DNA of 64,000 nucleotides from Betaproteobacteria bacterium Ga0077532 (lineage in GTDB: Bacteria; Pseudomonadota; Gammaproteobacteria; Burkholderiales; Ga0077523): NCBI GenBank assembly GCA_001464895.1, contig LNEE01000019.1, positions 62,001 to 126,000 of the forward strand, in the 5' to 3' direction. Under the pieces are notes generated by a model. The model was not told the origin of the DNA. It was given only the letters and a program-made list of their open reading frames with translations, and did no database searches. Position numbers and translations under genes: made by a program. Shown one piece after another: positions 58,686 to 64,000 of this stretch. Within the stretch, counting starts at the first letter, position 1; the number at the start of each line of letters is the position of its first letter.

Positions 58686-59291
58686 ATGTCCGGAAAGGCA
58701 GCAGCAGCTCCCGCAGAAGGCGAGGGCGGTGGTGGAAAGAAAAAGAAGGTCCTGATCATCGTCATCGCCCTCGTGGTGGTGCTTGCGCTGGCGGGTGGCG
58801 GCGCCGCTTGGTTCCTTCTGGGCGGCAAGAAGAAGGGCAAGGGGCACGCGAAACCGGCAGATGAGCACGCCGAGCAGGCTGAAGACGGGGGTGGTGGGCA
58901 CGATGACGATGAAGACGCCGAGGACGACAGCAAGAAGAAGCCCCCGGTGTTCGTGTCTCTGGAGCCGTTCACGGTGAATCTTTCGTCGGAAGCGTCGGAT
59001 CGTTATCTTCAGGTCGGCATCGACCTGAAGGTGGCGACGCCGGATATCGCCGACAAGATCAAGATGCATCTGCCGGAGATCCGCAACGGCATCCTGCTCA
59101 TCCTCACCAGCAAGAAAGTGGACGAGTTGAACAAGGTCGAAGGGAAAAATCGCTTGCGCGTCGAGATCCGCGACGCGGTGAACAAGCCCATCGGAGTCTA
59201 CAAGTCACCTCCCGAGCATGCCGATGTGCTCAAGTGGAAGCCCAAGAAAGGGGCTGTGGACGTGCTACTTACCTCCTTTGTAATCCAATAG
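58686..59291 (+). CDS. fliL: Flagellar basal body-associated protein FliL
   Basis: 201 residues. Short cytosolic N-terminus with KKKK, one membrane helix about 22-44, a low-complexity acidic/Gly/His linker (55-80), and the periplasmic SPFH-like FliL domain (VFVSLEPFTVNL, RYLQVGIDLKV, EIRNGILLILTSKKVDELN). Enhances stator function. First gene of the second flagellar run. Confidence 0.95.
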   Translation: MSGKAAAAPAEGEGGGGKKKKVLIIVIALVVVLALAGGGAAWFLLGGKKKGKGHAKPADEHAEQAEDGGGGHDDDEDAEDDSKKKPPVFVSLEPFTVNLSSEASDRYLQVGIDLKVATPDIADKIKMHLPEIRNGILLILTSKKVDELNKVEGKNRLRVEIRDAVNKPIGVYKSPPEHADVLKWKPKKGAVDVLLTSFVIQ

Positions 59292-59295
59292 GCGG

Positions 59296-60291
59296 ATGGC
59301 AGAAGACATCCTCTCCCAGGAAGAAGTCGATGCGCTCCTGCGTGGCGTCACGGGTGAAACCGAGGAAGCCTCCACACAACAGGATACGGGCGGCATTCGC
59401 TCGTACGACATCGGCCGGCAGGAGAGGATCGTCCGCGGGCGCATGCCCACGCTCGAACTCATTCACGAGCGTTTCGCGCGTTTGTTCCGGATCGGGCTGT
59501 ACAACTTCATGCGACGGTCGGCCGAGATCTCGATCAATCCCATCAAGGTCCAGAAGTACAGCGACTTCATCCGAAATCTTGTCGTTCCCACGAACCTGAA
59601 CGTGGTGCACGCGAACCCGCTGCGCGGGTCCGGCCTCATCATCATCGAGCCGACGCTGGTGTTTCAGGTTGTAGACCATTTGTTCGGCGGCAACGGTCAG
59701 ATCCACACGCGCATCGAGGGCCGTGATTTCACGCCCACGGAGCAGCGCGTGATCATGCGCATCCTGGATGTCGTGTTTGCAGAATTCGAGAAGGCCTGGG
59801 CGACTGTGTATCCGCTCAAATACGAGTACGTCCGGTCGGAGATGAACACTCAGTTCGCGAACATCTGCACGCCCACCGAGGTCGTGGTCACGGCGAGTTT
59901 CACCGTCGATCTCGGAAGCGGCGGCGGTGACATCCACGTTTGCCTGCCGTATTCGCTGCTGGAGCCGATCCGCGACACCATCTACAGCAGCTTCCAGGCG
60001 GATCGTGCCGAGTCGGATCTCCGATGGGTGAGGCTCATGACCGAGCAGGTGCAGGACGCCAAGCTCGAACTCGTGGCGAAGCTGGCCGAGGCAAGCGTGA
60101 CGCTCCGTGACCTCACCGAACTTAAGGTGGGGGACGTCATCTCCCTGGCGGTGCCCGAAACCCTGGAGGCCACCGTGAACGGAATCCCGGTCCTCGACTG
60201 CAAGTACGGGGTTTCCAACGGACAGTACGCATTGAAGGTGGAGCGGGTTCGCGTACCCCCGCCGCCCGATCAAGGAGGACCGAATGGCTGA
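59296..60291 (+). CDS. fliM: Flagellar motor switch protein FliM
   Basis: 331 residues. CheY-P-binding N-terminus ILSQEEVDALLRGV, GGNG-containing middle domain (LFGGNGQIHTRIEGRDF), and a C-terminal SpoA domain (about 250-320). Located 4 bases after fliL, overlaps fliN by eight bases. Confidence 0.97.
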   Translation: MAEDILSQEEVDALLRGVTGETEEASTQQDTGGIRSYDIGRQERIVRGRMPTLELIHERFARLFRIGLYNFMRRSAEISINPIKVQKYSDFIRNLVVPTNLNVVHANPLRGSGLIIIEPTLVFQVVDHLFGGNGQIHTRIEGRDFTPTEQRVIMRILDVVFAEFEKAWATVYPLKYEYVRSEMNTQFANICTPTEVVVTASFTVDLGSGGGDIHVCLPYSLLEPIRDTIYSSFQADRAESDLRWVRLMTEQVQDAKLELVAKLAEASVTLRDLTELKVGDVISLAVPETLEATVNGIPVLDCKYGVSNGQYALKVERVRVPPPPDQGGPNG

Positions 60292-60712
60292 CGAGGACAA
60301 GGACGATATCTCCGCCGACGACTGGGCGGCGGCACTGGCAGAACAACAAGCCACTGCGCCCGAGCCTGCGGCGCTCGCCGAGGCACCAGCAGTCCGCTCC
60401 TCGGGAGTCTTCCAGGAATTGAAGGCCGATGCGCTCGCGGGAGTGTCGACACAGCGTATCGACATGATCCTCGACATCCCCGTCACTCTGACCGTCGAAC
60501 TCGGCCGCACGAAGATCGCGATCCGGAACCTGCTGCAGCTCGCGCAGGGATCGGTCGTCGAACTCGATGCCCTCGCGGGCGAGCCCATGGATGTGCTGGT
60601 GAATGGCTGCCTGATCGCCCAGGGCGAGGTCGTGGTGGTCAACGACAAGTTCGGCATCCGCCTCACGGACATCATCACGCCTGAAGAGAGGCTGCGCGGC
60701 CTCAACCGATGA
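60284..60712 (+). CDS. fliN: Flagellar motor switch protein FliN
   Basis: 142 residues with an Ala/Glu-rich N-terminus and the SpoA core (MILDIPVTLTVELGRTKIAIRNLL, GSVVELDALAGEPMDVLVNG). AAGGAGG at 60272-60278 lies five bases before the ATG, one of the strongest ribosome sites in the window. Forms the C-ring with FliM. Confidence 0.97.
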   Translation: MADEDKDDISADDWAAALAEQQATAPEPAALAEAPAVRSSGVFQELKADALAGVSTQRIDMILDIPVTLTVELGRTKIAIRNLLQLAQGSVVELDALAGEPMDVLVNGCLIAQGEVVVVNDKFGIRLTDIITPEERLRGLNR

Positions 60713-61137
60713 GACTGCGCATTCCCGTCAGCCTGCTGTTGGTCTGCGCGGCTGCCTTGGTCCGTGCGGCCGATGTGCCTGCGCAACCCACCTCCAGCGC
60801 GACATCGACACTCCTGCAAGTCGTGTTCGGACTTGGCGTCGTGCTTCTGGTCATCGCCGCAGCCGCATGGCTGGCGCGCCGCTATCTGCCGGCCGCCGGC
60901 GCCGGCGGGGGGCCGGTGCGCATCGTTGGTGGCGTCATGGTCGGACCGAAGGAGCGGGTGGTCGTCGTCGAGGTTGCAGACACGTGGATCATCGCCGGGG
61001 TCACGAGCCAGAACGTGAATGCGTTGTGCACGATGCCTCGTCCGCCGCACGATCGGGGGGATGTCTCGGGCATCGTCCCGGCGGATCGGAACTTCTCCAC
61101 CTGGCTCGCCAAGGCGCTCAAGGGACAGGGTCACTGA
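60709..61137 (+). CDS. fliO: Flagellar biosynthesis protein FliO
   Basis: 142 residues; ATG overlaps the fliN stop as ATGA. A signal-like N-terminus (residues 5-20) then a membrane helix (about 37-60, [20 protein letters not shown]), and the cytosolic FliO domain ([20 protein letters not shown]). Assists FliP assembly in the export gate. Confidence 0.9.
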   Translation: MRLRIPVSLLLVCAAALVRAADVPAQPTSSATSTLLQVVFGLGVVLLVIAAAAWLARRYLPAAGAGGGPVRIVGGVMVGPKERVVVVEVADTWIIAGVTSQNVNALCTMPRPPHDRGDVSGIVPADRNFSTWLAKALKGQGH

Positions 61138-61174
61138 GCACGGATTGCGGGCCCCCGCCCGTATAATCCGCCGC

Positions 61175-61921
61175 ATGAAATTCGCATCCCGCGCGCTCGC
61201 GCTCATCGTCCTGTTGGTCGTCGCGTCGAGTGCCGCGGCGCAGGCGGGCCTGCCCGCGATCACGTCGGCTCCCGGCCCCGGCGGCACCCAGACCTACTCG
61301 CTGTCGCTGCAGGCGTTGATCTTCCTGACGGCGCTGTCGTTCCTGCCCGCGCTGCTGCTGATGATGACGAGCTTCACGCGCATCATCATCGTGCTGTCGC
61401 TGCTGCGGCAGGCGCTCGGCACCATCCAGACCCCACCCAATCAGGTGCTCGTCGGGCTTTCGATCTTCCTCACTTTCTTCGTCATGGCGCCGGTCTTCGA
61501 CCGCATCTACACGGAGGCGTACAAGCCGCTTTCCGAGGAGAAGATGAAGTTCGACGAAGCGCTGGAGAAGGGCGCTGTGCCGCTGCGTACGTTCATGCTC
61601 CGCCAGACCCGCGAGGCCGATCTGGCGCTCTTCATGAAGCTCTCGGAAACGCCTGCCGTGAAGACGCCCGAGGAGGTGCCCATGAAAGTGCTGGTGCCGG
61701 CCTACGTGATCTCGGAGTTGAAGACGGCGTTCCAGATCGGGTTCGTCGTGTTCATCCCGTTCCTCATCATCGACCTCGTGGTGTCGAGCGTGCTCATGTC
61801 GATGGGCATGATGATGCTGTCGCCAGTGATCATCTCGCTGCCGTTCAAGATCATGCTGTTCGTGCTGGTGGATGGCTGGAACCTGCTCATCGGGTCCCTA
61901 GTCCGCAGCTTCTACGTCTAG
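61175..61921 (+). CDS. fliP: Flagellar export gate protein FliP
   Basis: 248 residues from ATG 61175; signal peptide (1-22), then hydrophobic segments with the family motifs [37 protein letters not shown], and [15 protein letters not shown]. Core of the FliPQR export channel. A longer upstream frame overlapping fliO is rejected. TATAAT at 61162-61167 precedes it by chance or as a weak internal promoter. Confidence 0.97.
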   Translation: MKFASRALALIVLLVVASSAAAQAGLPAITSAPGPGGTQTYSLSLQALIFLTALSFLPALLLMMTSFTRIIIVLSLLRQALGTIQTPPNQVLVGLSIFLTFFVMAPVFDRIYTEAYKPLSEEKMKFDEALEKGAVPLRTFMLRQTREADLALFMKLSETPAVKTPEEVPMKVLVPAYVISELKTAFQIGFVVFIPFLIIDLVVSSVLMSMGMMMLSPVIISLPFKIMLFVLVDGWNLLIGSLVRSFYV

Positions 61922-61935
61922 CCGGAGGCTTCCCC

Positions 61936-62205
61936 ATGACGCCGCAGTCAGTCATCACGCTGATCCAGCAGGCTCTCCAGATGCTCGTGCTCATCTCGGC
62001 GCCGTTGCTGCTCACTGCCCTCGTCGTGGGCCTGATCGTCAGCATTTTCCAGGCAGCCACGCAGATCAACGAGATGACCCTGTCGTTCATCCCGAAGCTC
62101 CTCGCGATGTTCGCCGTGTTTCTGCTGGCAGGCCCCTGGATGCTCGGCACCCTGATCGATTTCACCCGGCAGCTCTTCTCGTCGATTCCGCAGATCATCG
62201 GCTGA
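61936..62205 (+). CDS. fliQ: Flagellar export gate protein FliQ
   Basis: 89 residues, two membrane helices (about 14-36 and 52-76), motif SIFQAATQINEMTLSFIPK. Export-gate subunit with FliP and FliR. Confidence 0.97.
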   Translation: MTPQSVITLIQQALQMLVLISAPLLLTALVVGLIVSIFQAATQINEMTLSFIPKLLAMFAVFLLAGPWMLGTLIDFTRQLFSSIPQIIG

Positions 62206-62227
62206 TCCAGGCGCAGGGGGCGCGGCC

Positions 62228-63019
62228 TTGATCGAGCTTTCCGTCGCGCGCTTCGCCGAACTGCTGGCAGTGGTCGGTTGGCCGTTCGTTCGGATCCTTT
62301 CCTTCATCGCGGCCGAACCGGTTCTGGGCAACCGAACCGTGCCGATGCGGGTGAAAGTCCTGCTCGCGCTGATGCTCGCCTTGGTCATCTCGCCCACGCT
62401 GCCGCCTCCGCCGGCTGTGGATCCCGGCTCAGCAGCGGGACTCCTGATCCTCGCGCAGCAGGTCATCATCGGCGTGGCAATGGGATTCACGGCGCGGATC
62501 GTCGTGGCGGCTGCGGAGATGGCGGGTCAACTGGCAGGTCTTCAGGTCGGCCTCGGTTTCGCGGTCTTCTTCGATCCCCAGGGATCCGGGCAGACCCCCA
62601 TCGTCGCGCAGTTCTACGGCCTGATCGCGATCCTGACGTTGCTGGCGATGGACGGGCACCATCTGCTCCTCACGGCGCTCGCAGAGAGCTTCCGGACGTT
62701 GCCCGTGTCGCTCGAACCCGTGGGTGCGCCTGGTCTGCGTGTGGTCGTCACGTGGGGGAGCGAGATCTTCCGGGCGGGGCTGATGATGTCGCTCCCCGTC
62801 GTCGGAGCCCTCCTGGTGGCGAACGTGGCGCTCGGTGTCCTGACCCGCGCAGCGCCGCAGCTCAACATCTTCGCCGTCGGTTTCCCCGTCACCCTCGCCC
62901 TGGGCTTCATGATGTTCTACTTGTCCGTCCCGCTCCTCGTTCCCATGATCGAGAGTCTCTCTCAGCAAGGTGTCGCCGTGATGATGCGGGCGCTCGAACA
63001 GATGCGTCCCGTGCCATGA
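62228..63019 (+). CDS. fliR: Flagellar export gate protein FliR
   Basis: 263 residues from TTG 62228. Six or more membrane helices; family phrases AEMAGQLAGLQVGLGFAVFFDPQGS and SLPVVGALLVANVALGVLTRAAPQLNIFAVGFP. Last flagellar gene of the run; its stop overlaps the start of the next gene as ATGA. flhB, which often follows fliR, is absent here. Confidence 0.95.
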   Translation: MIELSVARFAELLAVVGWPFVRILSFIAAEPVLGNRTVPMRVKVLLALMLALVISPTLPPPPAVDPGSAAGLLILAQQVIIGVAMGFTARIVVAAAEMAGQLAGLQVGLGFAVFFDPQGSGQTPIVAQFYGLIAILTLLAMDGHHLLLTALAESFRTLPVSLEPVGAPGLRVVVTWGSEIFRAGLMMSLPVVGALLVANVALGVLTRAAPQLNIFAVGFPVTLALGFMMFYLSVPLLVPMIESLSQQGVAVMMRALEQMRPVP

Positions 63020-63564
63020 GTGCCTCGAGTTCAGGCCCGATGCGGGCCGCGGTGTCTCCCTGGATCCGACGCTGGTCGCGACTCGTGGCGCCAGGCGCCG
63101 ACGTCCTCGATCTTGCCTGCGGCGGCGGGCGGCACAGTCGCTGGTTTGCATCCCGTGGACATCCGGTGACAGCGGTGGATCGAGACGTCGCGATCACGGC
63201 GTGGGCGGAGATGGAAGCGCTCGTGACGCCGCAGATCGCTGATCTGGAAGCCGGAGCCTGGCCGCTCGGTCAACGCACCTTCGGTGCGGTCGTCGTCACG
63301 AATTACCTGCATCGACCGCTGTTCCCGCATATCGTCGCTGCTGTCGCGCACGGCGGATGGTTGTTCTACGAAACCTTCGCCGCCGGCAACGAGCGTTTCG
63401 GCCGTCCGTCCAATCCGGATTTTCTCCTGCGGCCCGCAGAACTGCTGGAGGCAGTGGCCGGTCAACTGCACGTGGTTGCCTACGAGGATCGCCGGGTCGA
63501 TCGTCCTGCCCCGGCGTTGGTCCAGCGGATTGCCGCCGTCCGGGGCAGGGTTCCGGGCTGGTGA
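63016..63564 (+). CDS. Class I SAM-dependent methyltransferase
   Basis: 182 residues, ATG 63016 overlapping the fliR stop. SAM motif VLDLACGGGRHSRWFASRGHPVTAVDRD (motif I and the acidic end of strand 2). Later FGAVVVTNYLHRPLF and GGWLFYETFAAGN fit the TehB-like/unknown-substrate group often found beside dapA in betaproteobacteria. Substrate unknown. The ATGA junction with fliR may only reflect compact packing. Confidence 0.82.
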   Translation: MSASSSGPMRAAVSPWIRRWSRLVAPGADVLDLACGGGRHSRWFASRGHPVTAVDRDVAITAWAEMEALVTPQIADLEAGAWPLGQRTFGAVVVTNYLHRPLFPHIVAAVAHGGWLFYETFAAGNERFGRPSNPDFLLRPAELLEAVAGQLHVVAYEDRRVDRPAPALVQRIAAVRGRVPGW

Positions 63565-63602
63565 CCTGTCCGCTGCAGAGGGCGTCTGCCAGGTCGTTCG
63601 GT

Positions 63603-63608
63603 TAGAAT
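63603..63608 (+). promoter_or_regulatory. Candidate -10 element of dapA
   Basis: TAGAAT at 63603-63608, followed by TCCGCC, 24 bases before the preferred dapA ATG, in the 68-base gap after the methyltransferase. No clear -35 match. Confidence 0.35.
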
Positions 63609-63632
63609 TCCGCCTTTCACGGGGGACGCATG

Positions 63633-64000
63633 ATGCTCACTGGGAGTTTCGTCGCCATCGCGACGCCCATGCACGACGACGGCAGTCTGGATCTCGAACG
63701 CTTCCGTCAGCTCATCGATTTCCACATCGCCGAGGGGACGTCCGGCATCGTGGTCGTCGGCACCACCGGCGAGTCGCCCACGGTTGACTACGACGAGCAC
63801 TGCGCACTCATTCGCACGGCCATCGAGCACAACCGCGGTCGGGTCCCGATCATCGCCGGGACGGGTGCTAACTCCACTCGTGAGGCCATTCAGTTGCAGC
63901 GCTTTGCGCACGAGGCGGGCGCCGACATGGCGCTCTCGGTGGTTCCGTACTACAACAAGCCCAGTCAGGAAGGGCTCTACCGCCATTTCGCTGCCATCGC
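63633..64000 (+). CDS. dapA: 4-hydroxy-tetrahydrodipicolinate synthase, N-terminal part (3' end outside window)
   Basis: Condenses pyruvate with aspartate semialdehyde in lysine and diaminopimelate synthesis. About 122 residues are visible. [20 protein letters not shown] with T44-T45, and [13 protein letters not shown] with Y106-Y107 are the E. coli DapA positions; the Schiff-base Lys and catalytic Tyr133 lie beyond the edge. ATG 63633 is preferred over ATG 63630 because GGGGGA ends six bases before it and the family starts MxTG. Confidence 0.95.
   Translation, partial: MLTGSFVAIATPMHDDGSLDLERFRQLIDFHIAEGTSGIVVVGTTGESPTVDYDEHCALIRTAIEHNRGRVPIIAGTGANSTREAIQLQRFAHEAGADMALSVVPYYNKPSQEGLYRHFAAI

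Noticed and set aside
61162..61167. TATAAT before fliP as an internal promoter
   Set aside because: No -35 match, and the genes are contiguous in a flagellar run; kept only as part of the recurrent-hexamer observation.

Overview
The window is a compact, G+C-rich bacterial chromosome segment with almost no non-coding space, and it reads as a betaproteobacterium. The gene orders ilvE / small CHCC zinc-finger gene / waaF, recA-recX-alaS, yhdP-nitrilase-tldD, rsxB-nth and bpt-aat, together with a DUF3034 outer-membrane protein, are ones I associate with that class; this is inference from synteny and I cannot name the genus. No tRNA, rRNA, CRISPR array, insertion sequence or prophage was seen.

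Layout. 1-2.7 kb: end of a DUF3034 gene, then thiL-pgpA-pncC. 2.7-6.3 kb (minus): a Ser/Thr kinase-HDOD-GAF protein overlapping a class III cyclase with an FHA domain, then a 75-residue YbdD-like protein. 6.4-11.3 kb: recA, recX, alaS and an exported SRPBCC protein. 11.3-17.7 kb (minus): EAL-HDOD protein, phosphomannomutase/phosphoglucomutase, YheT hydrolase, NTF2-like protein, waaF, zinc-finger protein, ilvE. 17.9-19.3 kb: a six-TM adenylate cyclase converging on glnE. 22-29 kb: yhdP, nitrilase, tldD, and a cyclic-nucleotide-binding protein. 29-31 kb (minus): anti-sigma/ECF sigma pair and a PduO-type cobalamin adenosyltransferase. 31-34.7 kb: a redox cluster related to the quinoprotein/SoxYZ relay (two metallo-beta-lactamase-fold proteins, one with its metal site lost, a SoxYZ-like carrier, two cytochromes c, a clear terminator). 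34.8-40.2 kb (minus): DUF1841, nth, an RnfB-like ferredoxin and a 1167-residue Nfn-like flavoprotein fusion. 40.3-44.7 kb: a GntR regulator with a palindrome filling its promoter spacer, an acyl-CoA ligase and a thiamine-diphosphate enzyme. 44.7-48.6 kb (minus): pyrD, enoyl-CoA hydratase, bpt, aat, sodC. 48.7-63 kb: the flagellar block, a FlrB/FlrC-type two-component pair, a sigma-54 promoter, fliEFGHIJK, a terminator, then fliLMNOPQR. 63-64 kb: a methyltransferase and the start of dapA.

How the genes work together. FlrC-type activator, sigma-54 site and fliE operon form a self-consistent flagellar regulatory step. Two cyclases with adenylate-type residues plus a cyclic-nucleotide-binding protein suggest a cAMP circuit, with one cyclase probably wired to the overlapping Ser/Thr kinase through its FHA domain. 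The SoxYZ-like carrier, zinc hydrolase and cytochromes look like a periplasmic electron or sulfur relay whose dehydrogenase lies elsewhere. The Nfn-like fusion beside an orphan RnfB ferredoxin suggests NAD(P)H/ferredoxin electron exchange. Most of the remainder is housekeeping (thiamine, phospholipid, NAD, branched-chain amino acids, LPS core, nitrogen regulation, N-degron tagging, base-excision repair, lysine).
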